DNA of 52,284 nt from Cnuella takakiae (GTDB lineage Bacteria; Bacteroidota; Bacteroidia; Chitinophagales; Chitinophagaceae), in assembly GCF_001953305.1 (NCBI RefSeq), contig NZ_MTFE01000010.1, forward strand, positions 923,683 to 975,966. The letters are read 5' to 3'. Shown here in pieces: positions 31,635 through 39,929 of the stretch. The position numbers were made by a program, and so were the translations under genes. The notes under the pieces were generated by a model. The model was not told the DNA's origin, made no database searches, and saw nothing but the letters and a program-made list of their open reading frames with translations. The stretch's first letter is position 1, and each line of letters begins with the position of its first letter.

Positions 31635-32321
31635 TCACCGCACGGCAGGCCGCCATTCATCACTTTTACAATTGGTGCATTGCTCCTGTCTTTCACCCGC
31701 TGTTTTGCTTGATGTGCCGCAAGTGCAGCACACCTGTTCCCCTACCGCTTCCTGTTCTTTTATAAAAGCATCATCAAAAGCGGGCAGTACTGATAATCCT
31801 GGCTTAGGTTCCTGTTCGCGTACCAGCGAAAAGCTGCCCTTGGCTTCAAAGTAAAGTCTTTTCACTTCGCCCAACTGCTTTACGCCAAGACTGCGCAGTT
31901 TGGCATTGAGCCGGTCGATGGTGAGGCTTGTTTGTCGTAGTTCCTTCATCTGCACCACGCCATCTTTTACCAGTATGGCGTAATTATCTTCGGTAAGGTT
32001 TTCAAAACGTTGGTTGTTGAAGGCCGTCCACGCCAGCAGTTTGCCCACGCTCACTACCACAAAAGCAATGATAACGGCAGGCAGCAGGCCTTTATCCGGT
32101 ACCTGCAGGGGCACACCAATAGCTGCTGCAAGTGAAAAGAGCGCCAGCATTTCAATGCGGTTCAGTTGGGCCGCCATGCGCAGTCCCAGCAGGCGCATCG
32201 ATACAATCAGCAGCACAAAGATGATGAGGATGCGCACTACCACTTCGAGCAAAAAAAGTGGCGGCACTTCCCCCATCCACATACGCATCCAGTCGCCCAG
32301 TTTTATTTCTTCCGGTTTCAT
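31635..32321 (-). CDS. DUF421 (YetF-type) membrane protein with C-terminal zinc ribbon
   Basis: A 228-residue protein. Two to three membrane helices (about 22-44, 59-73, 80-99) are followed by a soluble DUF421 domain with ILVKDGVVQMKELRQTSLTIDRLNAKLRSLGV and RLYFEAKGSFSL, as in B. subtilis YetF/YdfR-type proteins. Beyond the usual end it adds a ribbon with CCTCG and CTNC (two CxxC-like pairs, about 197-219). The function of DUF421 is unknown. It is the downstream member of a paralogous pair; 6 bases separate it from the upstream gene. Confidence 0.85.
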   Translation of the reverse strand: MKPEEIKLGDWMRMWMGEVPPLFLLEVVVRILIIFVLLIVSMRLLGLRMAAQLNRIEMLALFSLAAAIGVPLQVPDKGLLPAVIIAFVVVSVGKLLAWTAFNNQRFENLTEDNYAILVKDGVVQMKELRQTSLTIDRLNAKLRSLGVKQLGEVKRLYFEAKGSFSLVREQEPKPGLSVLPAFDDAFIKEQEAVGEQVCCTCGTSSKTAGERQEQCTNCKSDEWRPAVR

Positions 32322-32327
32322 AGTTTT

Positions 32328-33002
32328 TTATTGAATAGCTGCCGTCCATTTTTGTTGTCCGCAATTGCTGCAGGGGCCCTGTACTTCCTGCACGGTACCA
32401 CAGTTGGTACATGCCTGTTGCCCGGTGTCAGTAAGGTTATCATTCAGCTCTTTATCGTTGGGTGGTAATATGGACAGACCCGGTGCGGGCCCTTCACTCC
32501 GGTACACGCTGAAGTCGCCATAAGCTTCGAGGTACAACCTTTTAACCTGGGACAGGTTGGTGATCTGCTGGCTGCGCAACACACCAAAAAGCTGCTGTTT
32601 GGAAATGGTAGTGGCCTTCAATTGATCCAGTTGGAGGATGCCGTCTTTGATCAGCACCACGGCTTCACCATGGATTAGCTTTTCTAGTTTGGGCCGGTGG
32701 AAAGCCATCTTGTTGATACCACGTAATAAAAACAACACCGTCAGCAGGGCCACGATGCCCTGCACAATACCCCTGTCGGGCGACTGCATGGGCAGGGAAA
32801 GGATGGCACCCATCAGCACCATCACCGACATTTCGATAATGGAAATCTGGCCGTTCATTCTTTTACCCAACAGCCGTACAATGATGATGGCCACCAGGTA
32901 AACGATGAGGGTGCGGATGAGTACTTCCAATAAAAATTCAGGCGGTGCCTGCCCCAACAGCATACGCTTGAGGTCGAAAGGGATGATCTCTTCTTTTTTC
33001 AT
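32328..33002 (-). CDS. DUF421 (YetF-type) membrane protein with C-terminal zinc ribbon, paralogue
   Basis: A 224-residue paralogue of the next gene with the same plan: helices at about 25-45, 55-72 and 80-95, a soluble DUF421 domain (VVLIKDGILQLDQLKATTISKQQLFGVLR, VKRLYLEAYGDFSVY), and a terminal ribbon with CTNC and CSNC about 15 residues apart. The ATG at 33002 (MKKEEIIPFD) is preferred to a longer start. It is the first gene of the two-gene operon. Neither protein carries a signal peptide, so the ribbons should face the cytoplasm together with the DUF421 domains. Confidence 0.87.
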   Translation of the reverse strand: MKKEEIIPFDLKRMLLGQAPPEFLLEVLIRTLIVYLVAIIIVRLLGKRMNGQISIIEMSVMVLMGAILSLPMQSPDRGIVQGIVALLTVLFLLRGINKMAFHRPKLEKLIHGEAVVLIKDGILQLDQLKATTISKQQLFGVLRSQQITNLSQVKRLYLEAYGDFSVYRSEGPAPGLSILPPNDKELNDNLTDTGQQACTNCGTVQEVQGPCSNCGQQKWTAAIQ

Positions 33003-33049
33003 TTTGTGCTTGCTTGCCTGCAGCAAGTACACACAAAAGGTGCCTGTTT

Positions 33050-33259
33050 TTAATAGCCCCGGTAGCTGCCAAAATTATCGCGGCTGTGGCGGCCGCTTTT
33101 CCGGATATGGCTTGAATGCTTATGCTTTTTCTCTGCTTGTACGGCAGCTTCGTCGCGATGGTCGCCCGGTGCAGCTTCATCACCGTGGCGCTGCTGTTCA
33201 TCGCGGGTCGTTTGATCCTTTGTGGTCTTGTGCTGCACTTGTTCTTGCTTCCTTTTCAT
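33050..33259 (-). CDS. Small His/Lys/Arg-rich hydrophilic protein (69 aa)
   Basis: A 69-residue protein almost without hydrophobic residues: MKRKQEQVQHKTTKDQ, then DEQQRHGDEAAPGDHRDEAA, then a basic tail with HKHSSHIRKSGRHSRDNF and SYRGY. The many His and charged residues suggest a disordered, possibly nucleic-acid- or metal-binding protein, which is inference. The longer upstream frame looks non-coding. It lies 47 bases upstream of the DUF421 pair on the same strand and could be its first gene. Confidence 0.5.
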   Translation of the reverse strand: MKRKQEQVQHKTTKDQTTRDEQQRHGDEAAPGDHRDEAAVQAEKKHKHSSHIRKSGRHSRDNFGSYRGY

Positions 33260-33526
33260 ACCCTGCCTTTTTGGAGATAAAACAATCGTTATCCTGTTAT
33301 TGCAGACAGGAATGATGCCAGTATGCATTGTGGGAAGCACCGCAGCCGGTGCAATTTTATGGACGCTATTGGGGATAAAACAGGTACAGGCCTTTTGCCG
33401 ATTTTTTGTACACATCGGCTGGTGAAGGTGTTGGTTGCTATGACCTTGTTGTAGGGTGCACAGAAAAAGGTACTGCAAGCGGCAAATTTCAATCGCCTGC
33501 TACCGCCCCCGGTGGGCAGGGCTGCA

Positions 33527-35935
33527 TTAGTTGGTGCCTACCCTTGCTTTTTCCTCGCCGGCAGCGCCCTCGGAGCGCCGGGCGGTTTTATAGGCCTTGC
33601 CAAAACGCCAGGAAAAGGAGATGGTTGCCACGCGGGTATCGCGGGTAAGTTTGAAGTATTCGTCGGCCTGCTGGAAATAGGTATTGCCCTTCATCCACTG
33701 GGTGTACAAAATATCACGTACGGCCAGCTTCACGGTACCTTTTTGCTGCAGTACCTGCTTGGCTACACCCAGGGAAAGCTGCCCTGCGGGATCCACCACT
33801 TCCTGTATGTCGTGCTGGCTCCGCGAGGTGTATACGCCGGTCAGTTCGCCCGACCAGCCTTTGCGCAGGCGGAACTGGTTGTTCCAGGTAAAGTTGAGCT
33901 GGTTGATATCGGCACGCAGGGCCCTGCCTACAAAGCCTTCCATCTTTTTATGGGTAAATACCGACTGTGCATTAAAGCTCCACCATTTTGCAGGGCTCAG
34001 GTTCAGGCCCACCGCTGCGGCCCATGTTTCCAGCAGGTCCAGGTTGCCTTCGGTATATAGCACAATGCCGTTGGTGGCAATGGGAAATATCTGGGCAAAA
34101 TAATCGGTGGTGCGGCTATAGGTAATGCCGGTGATGAGCATGCCCTTGTACTGGTGTTCCAGCTCTATGTTCCAGGTATACTGGGGCCTGAAATAAGGGT
34201 TGCCCTGCTGGTAGGTGTATTTGTTGATGATGAACAAAAAAGGATTGAGCTTTTGAAAAGCCGGCCGGTCGATGCGGCGGCTGCTGCTCAGGCTGATGCT
34301 GTTGTTGGAGTCGATATCGAAACCCAGCTGCACCGATGGAAAGAAATTGTTGTAGGTGCGGCCAAAAGTAGAATCCTTTTGTGCGGCATTGCCCAGCTGG
34401 CGGGCATTGTAGCGGGTCTTTTCCCAGCGGAGGCCACCCTGCAGGTTCCAGCGGCCTTTTTTATAGGCCGCACTGCCGTACAACGCATTTATATTTTCGT
34501 GGTACCTGAAGTGGTTGCTTTTGCCCAGGTCTTCCTGCCAGGAGCTGCCATCAAAATAGTGGTACTGCGCATCGTTGTCGGTATGCACAAAGGAAGTTTT
34601 GGCGCCGGTTTCCAGCTTTAGCCTTTTAAGTTGCACGCTGTAGTCCACCCTGGCCGATGCAATATTGAGCAGCGAAGGAATGGAGGCGCGGGTGGCTTCG
34701 TTGTAGGTGCCTGGAAAAATGCGGGTGTTTTCAAAAGCCTGGTTGCTGCCAATGCGGTAAAGCAGCAGGTCCACATCGGCGCCCAGCTCGCTTTTGGCAT
34801 TCAGCTGGTGGCGCATGTTGAGGTTGAGGCCCGCGTTGCGAAAGCGCGTTTCGGCATGGCTCACGGTCTTGATCAGCGAGTCCATCTTGCGGTTGGCATC
34901 CATCCACAGGGCACTGTTGCCGCCCTCGCTGTTGCGGCTGATGATGGTGCCGCTCAGCACCATACCCAGGGATGTTTTCTTGCTGGCTTCATAATCGAGG
35001 CCGGTGCGCAGGGTGTTGTTGGTGCCCAGGCTCCGCAGAAAGGAAGGTTGCTCCAGCAGGCGGTTGGCCTGGCCGGCACTATTGTAATAGCGGCGGAGGG
35101 CTTCGATGCGGGTAAATTGTTTGTTGGCGCTGGTGCTGTAGTTGAAAAAGTAGTTGAAGCGGCCGTTGCGGTAGTTCAGCTGGAGGCTGTTGTTGGTTTT
35201 GGGGTAAAAACCCTGTGCAAAGGCGGCGTTGATGGTACCGTTGAAACCCTGCTGCCGGTTCTTTTTTGTGCGGATATTGATGATACCCGCATTGCCTGCG
35301 GCATCGTAGCGTGCCGGGGGCTGGTCCATGAGCTCTACCTGCGATACCTGTGCTGCGGGCATATTCTGCAGCAGGGTGGCCAGGGCTGCCGGTGCCAGGT
35401 AAGTTTGTTTGCCATCAATAAGCACCAGCACCTGGCTGCGGCCCTTGAGGCTGATATTGCCGTCTTTATCCACCGTTACGCCGGGCATCTGCTCCAGGGC
35501 TTCCAGCATGGTGGTGCCGGTATTGGAAAGGCCGGCGTCGAGGTTGATAATGGTTTTGTCGGCCTGTACTTCCACCAGTTTCTGGCGGGCCATTACCGTG
35601 ATGCCGTCAAGGGTGGCACCCTGGTCGGGATAGCCAAAGCTGATCTGGATCGTAAGGTTATCCTGCAGGTGTACCGGCTGGTAGCGGGGTGTATAGCCAA
35701 GGAGGGATGCCTGCACAATGTAGTGGCCATTGGCTATGCCGGAAAAAGTGACGGTGCCGGTGCTGTTGCTTACCTGCGTGGCTATTGCTACGGAGTCGGG
35801 CGACCTTAGCAGGGTAAGGGTAGCAGCAGCAAGAGGCTTTCGGGCCGAATCGTGTACGGCCACTACCAGGCTTGCCTGCTGGGCGGCGGCCAGGGTGCTA
35901 AGGGCGAGAAAAATAAACAGGACAACTATCCGCAT
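33527..35935 (-). CDS. Outer-membrane beta-barrel / TonB-receptor-like protein (OMP_b-brl_2)
   Basis: An 802-residue outer-membrane protein. The signal peptide is 1-18, a carboxypeptidase-regulatory-like domain follows at about 22-105 (ARKPLAAATLTL...YIVQASLLGYTPRY), then a plug-like domain at about 115-225 (LEALEQMPGVTVDKDGNISLKGRSQVLVLIDGK, GIINIRTKK), then the barrel to the C-terminus (family PF14905). No SusD partner follows, and there is no TonB box of SusC type, so it is probably a stand-alone receptor or peptide/metal-type transporter. Substrate unknown. Confidence 0.9.
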   Translation of the reverse strand: MRIVVLFIFLALSTLAAAQQASLVVAVHDSARKPLAAATLTLLRSPDSVAIATQVSNSTGTVTFSGIANGHYIVQASLLGYTPRYQPVHLQDNLTIQISFGYPDQGATLDGITVMARQKLVEVQADKTIINLDAGLSNTGTTMLEALEQMPGVTVDKDGNISLKGRSQVLVLIDGKQTYLAPAALATLLQNMPAAQVSQVELMDQPPARYDAAGNAGIINIRTKKNRQQGFNGTINAAFAQGFYPKTNNSLQLNYRNGRFNYFFNYSTSANKQFTRIEALRRYYNSAGQANRLLEQPSFLRSLGTNNTLRTGLDYEASKKTSLGMVLSGTIISRNSEGGNSALWMDANRKMDSLIKTVSHAETRFRNAGLNLNMRHQLNAKSELGADVDLLLYRIGSNQAFENTRIFPGTYNEATRASIPSLLNIASARVDYSVQLKRLKLETGAKTSFVHTDNDAQYHYFDGSSWQEDLGKSNHFRYHENINALYGSAAYKKGRWNLQGGLRWEKTRYNARQLGNAAQKDSTFGRTYNNFFPSVQLGFDIDSNNSISLSSSRRIDRPAFQKLNPFLFIINKYTYQQGNPYFRPQYTWNIELEHQYKGMLITGITYSRTTDYFAQIFPIATNGIVLYTEGNLDLLETWAAAVGLNLSPAKWWSFNAQSVFTHKKMEGFVGRALRADINQLNFTWNNQFRLRKGWSGELTGVYTSRSQHDIQEVVDPAGQLSLGVAKQVLQQKGTVKLAVRDILYTQWMKGNTYFQQADEYFKLTRDTRVATISFSWRFGKAYKTARRSEGAAGEEKARVGTN

Positions 35936-36050
35936 ACGGGCTGGAGCAATTTAACCGCTCCGGGCCACCAGGCAATGGAAATTTTTCTGACGGTAGGATA
36001 CGGCTGGTAAATATACTAAGCCTTGTGGGCATGTGTCGAAATTTTACTAC

Positions 36051-36087
36051 CTGGGATATGAACCATGGTCCATGGTCCATATCCCAG
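36051..36087. repeat. 37-base palindrome of the GTCCATGG family
   Basis: A near-perfect palindrome: outer arms CTGGGATATG/CATATCCCAG, inner CCATGGTCCATGG. It lies 36 bases before the ATG of the DUF1080 gene, so it might fold in the leader. Confidence 0.75.
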
Positions 36088-36122
36088 ATTGCTTATCTTT
36101 CCCTGTAATAACCCCCGATCAC

Positions 36123-36716
36123 ATGAAACGATTGTTTGTTTGCCTGGCAGCCTGCTGCCTTTCCCTGGGTGCTTTTGCCCAAAAAGCCCAGATTTTTAAT
36201 GGAAAAGACCTCAACGGCTGGACGGTGCACGGCACCGAAAAATGGTATGTTGAAGGCGGCGAGTTGATTTGCGAAAGCGGTCCCGATAAACAGTATGGCT
36301 ACCTGTCTACCAACAAACCCTACAAGGATTTTGAGTTCAGCGTGCGCTTCAAACAGGAGGCCAATGGCAACAGCGGCGTGTTTTTCCGCTCTGGTATTGA
36401 AGGCACTAAAATCAGTGGCTGGCAGGTAGAGGTAGCGCCTGTAGGGCAGCATACCGGTGGAATTTACGAGTCGTACGGCCGCGGCTGGCTGGTAAAACCC
36501 ACCGCCGAAGGCGAGCAGGCGCTGAAGCCCGGCGAATGGAATGAACTGAAGATCCGTGTAAAAGGTGACAAGGTAAACACCTGGCTCAACGGACAAAAAA
36601 TGGTGTCGATGGATGATGAAAAGATCGGCAAAGGCGAAGGCTTTATTGCCCTACAGATACACGATGGCGGCGGCATCAAAGTGCGCTGGAAAGATTTTAA
36701 AGTAAAAGAACTTTAA
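36123..36716 (+). CDS. Secreted DUF1080 (3-keto-disaccharide hydrolase / glucanase-like) protein
   Basis: A 197-residue exported protein. A signal peptide covers 1-19 (MKRLFVCLAACCLSLGAFA), then a single concanavalin-like DUF1080 domain: IFNGKDLNGWTVHG, KDFEFSVRFKQEANGNSGVFFRSG, GWQVEV, YGRGWL, GEWNELKIRVKGDKVNTWLNGQ, FIALQIHDGG. Family members are 3-keto-glycoside or related hydrolases, or carbohydrate-binding. The length is the usual one for the single-domain type. A hairpin-rich gap of 166 bases separates it from the lipoprotein methyltransferase gene. Confidence 0.88.
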   Translation: MKRLFVCLAACCLSLGAFAQKAQIFNGKDLNGWTVHGTEKWYVEGGELICESGPDKQYGYLSTNKPYKDFEFSVRFKQEANGNSGVFFRSGIEGTKISGWQVEVAPVGQHTGGIYESYGRGWLVKPTAEGEQALKPGEWNELKIRVKGDKVNTWLNGQKMVSMDDEKIGKGEGFIALQIHDGGGIKVRWKDFKVKEL

Positions 36717-36740
36717 GCGCTTTGATGGGTATAAAAACAG

Positions 36741-36836
36741 GAACCAGCACCCGGGCTGGGGCTTTGAGGCCCTACCCGGGTGTTTCCTTTGGGCGGCAAA
36801 TACCGCCGTTGGTAAAAGAATAGAACACCCCGGTAT
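36741..36836. repeat. Three hairpins in the DUF1080-methyltransferase gap
   Basis: CACCCGGG/CCCGGGTG with an inner GGGC/GCCC stem (36748-36783), GGCGG/CCGCC around CAAATA (36792-36807), and CCCCGG/CCGGGG just beyond. No T-run follows, so they are repeat or mRNA-end structures rather than a clear terminator. Confidence 0.5.
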
Positions 36837-36882
36837 GCCATCCGGGGCTAAATGATTTTCTTTGGGGCAGCAAAGCCCTTCG

Positions 36883-37608
36883 ATGAAACTTCTCCTCCTG
36901 ATCTCCACACTGGCGGTATTATGCAGCTGTAGCTCCAGGCCCAACAAAGCCGCTGCTGCTGCACAACCGGCTGTTTATAGCTACAAAAAGCCGCATCCCG
37001 ATGGTACGGGGAAGGTATACCTTGGCCGGGAAATAGCCCATGTGATGAGCGCTGCCGGCGGCAACTGGCTGGAGCGCAACAGCCGCGACATTGAAGAAGG
37101 CGTAGAGCAGGCCATTGACCTGATGCAACTGCAACCCGATACCAAGGTGGCCGATATCGGTGCCGGTACCGGGTATTATACCTTCCGTATGGCCGACAAA
37201 GTACCCCAGGGAAGGGTGTTTGCGGTTGAGGTGCAACCCGAGTTCATCACCGCCCTGGAAGCCCGCCGCACCCAGCTCAGGGCCGTCAACGTGTCCGTTG
37301 TTCAGGGCACGGAGCAGGGGCCCAACCTCCCCGAAGGCAGTATCGACCTGGCCATTATGGTGGACGTGTACCACGAACTGGCCTACCCGCAGGAAATGCT
37401 GCAAGCCCTCTACAAGGCACTCAAACCTACCGGAAAGATCCTGCTGCTGGAGTACCGGAAAGAAGATCCTGCAATCCCCATCAAGGAACTGCACAAACTC
37501 AGCGTGGTGCAGGCCAACAAAGAAATGGCCGCCAACGGCTTTGTTCCCGACCGCCTCAGCGATGCCCTGCCCATGCAGCATTTTTTGTTGTACCGGAAGC
37601 GGGGATAG
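36883..37608 (+). CDS. Lipoprotein with class I SAM-methyltransferase domain
   Basis: A 241-residue protein. The N-terminus MKLLLLISTLAVLCSCSSRP is a lipoprotein signal with candidate lipobox Cys14 or Cys16, then an Ala-rich linker. Residues 50-241 form a Rossmann methyltransferase: motif I VADIGAGTGYY (G93, G95, G97), acidic Glu115 at the end of strand 2, motif IV region DLAIMVDVYHEL, and KPTGKILLLEY. A SAM-dependent enzyme with an export signal is unexpected because SAM is cytoplasmic. Similar signal-bearing methyltransferases are annotated in other bacteria but are uncharacterised, to my knowledge. The ATG is preferred to an upstream TTG since it starts the signal peptide. Confidence 0.85.
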   Translation: MKLLLLISTLAVLCSCSSRPNKAAAAAQPAVYSYKKPHPDGTGKVYLGREIAHVMSAAGGNWLERNSRDIEEGVEQAIDLMQLQPDTKVADIGAGTGYYTFRMADKVPQGRVFAVEVQPEFITALEARRTQLRAVNVSVVQGTEQGPNLPEGSIDLAIMVDVYHELAYPQEMLQALYKALKPTGKILLLEYRKEDPAIPIKELHKLSVVQANKEMAANGFVPDRLSDALPMQHFLLYRKRG

Positions 37609-37838
37609 GGAATGGTGATGGGTGCGTGTTGAATGAAAGTTGCCAGGGTAAGCTACAAGGCTTTTGCTTTACAATGCGAAATGCCAGTGCTTGTAGATTT
37701 CTTTAGGTTACAACACGCATCCAGCCGTAAGCGGCGGTACAATTCGGAATTGATTGCGTTGCAAAATCCTGTTTTTGCATTTACCGGTTGGTGGCATGCG
37801 GGATAAAGGTTTATGTTGGTTGTTTGATTGCCTCCTGC

Positions 37839-38492
37839 TTACACCGGCCACTGTTCCTGCCGGTAGGCGCTATCCCAGAACATCCATTCAAAGCGGCTGG
37901 CCTGTACGAAACATCCGGTCATTTGTGCCTGCTGCTCCGCTGTGGCCTGCGCGGCCATCGCATCACAGTGGGCAATGGCTTTTTGCACCAGCAATCCAAA
38001 TTCTTCCCCGGCATAGGTGTCGATCCAGCTTTGGTACGGATTACTGCCTTTTTGCTGCTGCTGGTAGATATAGTCGCCTACCTGTTTGTAAATCCAGAAA
38101 CAGGGCAGCACGGCAGCCATCGCATTGCCAATGGGCGCCAGTGCGGCCTGTGCCAGCAGGTAATTGGTATAATGATGACCCGCAGGTGCCGGTGCGCCGG
38201 CTGTTTCAATGGCCAGCTCCCGGAAAAAGCTGGCGTGTAATGCCTGCTCTACCACTATTGCGCCTTCGGCAAAACGGATAAACTGCAGGGAGGTATCTGT
38301 GTCCCCTGCACGCGCAGCAATCAGTGCCAGCGCCCGGCTGAATGCACCCAGGTAGAGGGCATCCTGCGCTATGTAAAAACGAAAGCAATCTTTATCCAGG
38401 CTGCCGTTCATCAACTCTGTGATAAAAGGATGTTGCAGGATATTTTGGTAAATGGGGGCTGCTGCCTGCCAGGCCTGTTCACTCCACGGCAT
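37839..38492 (-). CDS. tenA: Aminopyrimidine aminohydrolase TenA (thiaminase II)
   Basis: A 217-residue TenA-family all-helical enzyme (EC 3.5.99.2) that salvages degraded thiamine by turning aminomethyl-aminopyrimidine into HMP. Seen: Asp44 (FYIAQDALYL), catalytic Cys131 (LPCFWIYKQVG) and Glu202 (FEWMFWDSAY). The length is standard. It is the last gene of the riboswitch-controlled operon; its start overlaps the end of thiD by 14 bases. The HMP produced feeds ThiD. Confidence 0.93.
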   Translation of the reverse strand: MPWSEQAWQAAAPIYQNILQHPFITELMNGSLDKDCFRFYIAQDALYLGAFSRALALIAARAGDTDTSLQFIRFAEGAIVVEQALHASFFRELAIETAGAPAPAGHHYTNYLLAQAALAPIGNAMAAVLPCFWIYKQVGDYIYQQQQKGSNPYQSWIDTYAGEEFGLLVQKAIAHCDAMAAQATAEQQAQMTGCFVQASRFEWMFWDSAYRQEQWPV

Positions 38493-39306
38493 ATTTCTGT
38501 AATGGTTTGGGGTTAAAAAAATGATTGAGCGGGCCGTTGCCCCTGCCTGTTTGTACATCGCTGCCATACTGAATGGCATTGGCAATAAATGCCCGGCCCA
38601 TTACAATGGCTTCGTGCAGGGAAGCACCCTGCGCCATGTAAGCTGCAATGGCAGCAGAAAGCGTGCAGCCGGTGCCATGCACGTTGCTGCTTTCGATATA
38701 GGGTGATGCAAACACTTCGGTGCTGCCCTCTTTTTGCGCCAGCACGTCAAATACCTTTTCGCCCTTGAGGTGGCCGCCTTTCAGCAGTACCGCGTTGCAG
38801 TTGTGCGTAAGGGCAAGGGCTGCGGTTTGCATGGCTGCCACATCCGGAATATTTTGCCCGTACAGCACGGCTGCTTCATCCAGGTTGGGCGTGATGAGGG
38901 TAGCCAGCGGAAACAGCAATTCCCGGAGCGTATGCACGGTTGTTTCCTCAATAAGCCGGGCACCACTGGTAGCCACCATCACGGGGTCGAGGATGATGGG
39001 TATTTGTTGATAGCCTTGTAGTGCCTGTGCAATCGTCGTTGCCAGTTCGGCGGTATGGATCATCCCTATTTTGATGGCGGCAGGCTGCAAGTCTTCCAGC
39101 ACGGCTTCGATCTGCTGGCGAACCATATCGGCAGGGATGCTGTGGATGCCCCGCACACCCAACGTGTTTTGCGCGGTGATGGCCGTGATGGCCGATGTGC
39201 CAAAACATCCCAGTGCGGAAAAGGTCTTCAGGTCGGCCTGGATGCCGGCACCGCCGCCGCTGTCGGAACCGGCAATGGTGAGTACTACGGGATAACGGTA
39301 TTTCAT
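38479..39306 (-). CDS. thiD: Hydroxymethylpyrimidine/phosphomethylpyrimidine kinase ThiD
   Basis: A 275-residue ribokinase-like kinase (EC 2.7.1.49 and 2.7.4.7) that phosphorylates HMP twice to HMP-PP. Family motifs: [20 protein letters not shown] at 7-26, [19 protein letters not shown] and the anion-hole [18 protein letters not shown] with catalytic residues near 211. The start at MKYRYPVV is selected because upstream sequence in frame belongs to thiE on another frame; it overlaps the thiE stop by 4 bases. It stands between thiE and tenA in one operon. Confidence 0.95.
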   Translation of the reverse strand: MKYRYPVVLTIAGSDSGGGAGIQADLKTFSALGCFGTSAITAITAQNTLGVRGIHSIPADMVRQQIEAVLEDLQPAAIKIGMIHTAELATTIAQALQGYQQIPIILDPVMVATSGARLIEETTVHTLRELLFPLATLITPNLDEAAVLYGQNIPDVAAMQTAALALTHNCNAVLLKGGHLKGEKVFDVLAQKEGSTEVFASPYIESSNVHGTGCTLSAAIAAYMAQGASLHEAIVMGRAFIANAIQYGSDVQTGRGNGPLNHFFNPKPLQKYAVE

Positions 39307-39929
39307 ATTCCTTGTTCTATTGCGTTGCGCAGCCTTTCGGCTGCTGTTGCGGGTTGGGGTGCCGAGCAAATGGCCGATACCACGGCCAGGCAGTCGGCGC
39401 CAGCTTTGATTACAGCCCTTGCATTGTGTTCGTTGATACTGCCGATGGCAACCAGCGGTTTGGTCGTCTGCTGCCTGATGCGGGCGATGCCTTCCAGCCC
39501 CCATTCTGTAACGGTATCCGTTTTGGTGTGGGTGGCGAATACGGGGCTGATGCCCAGGTAGTCGGCGGCTGCGCTGTGCGGGTTATGCAGTTGTGCCTCG
39601 TACTCGATTGAATAACCGAGTATGCCCTGCGGCATGGCCGTTCTGGCGGTAAGCGGCGGCATATCGCTATTGCCCACATGCACGCCTGCCGCGCCGCATT
39701 GCGGGGCCACCGGCACATTGTCGTTTACAATAAGCGGCACACCATAGCGGTCCAGCAGTTCGCGCAGGCGGAGCGATTTTTCCAGAAAGGCTTCACTGTC
39801 GAGGGATTTTTCCCTGATTTGCACTAGGTCCACACCACCCTGCACGGCCTGCTCCACCACCCAGAAGAAGTTGCGGCCCAGGCAGGCACCCTCATCGGTG
39901 ACGAGGTAGAGTTTATACGGAAAAAGCAT
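39303..39929 (-). CDS. thiE: Thiamine-phosphate synthase ThiE
   Basis: A 208-residue TIM-barrel enzyme (EC 2.5.1.3) joining HMP-PP with thiazole phosphate. Motifs: LYLVTDE at the first strand, GGVDLVQIREKSLD (diphosphate and Arg/Lys site), PLIVNDNVPVA, AAGVHVGNSDMP, DYLGISPVFATHTKTD and VAIGSINEHNA. It overlaps thiM by 17 bases upstream and thiD by 4 bases downstream, so the operon is tightly coupled. Confidence 0.95.
   Translation of the reverse strand: MLFPYKLYLVTDEGACLGRNFFWVVEQAVQGGVDLVQIREKSLDSEAFLEKSLRLRELLDRYGVPLIVNDNVPVAPQCGAAGVHVGNSDMPPLTARTAMPQGILGYSIEYEAQLHNPHSAAADYLGISPVFATHTKTDTVTEWGLEGIARIRQQTTKPLVAIGSINEHNARAVIKAGADCLAVVSAICSAPQPATAAERLRNAIEQGI

Noticed and set aside
34631-35809. 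Long plus-strand reading frame opposite the outer-membrane barrel gene
   Set aside because: Its Ala/Gly/Val-rich product matches no family and is the mirror of a well-supported coding frame with a signal peptide and known domains.
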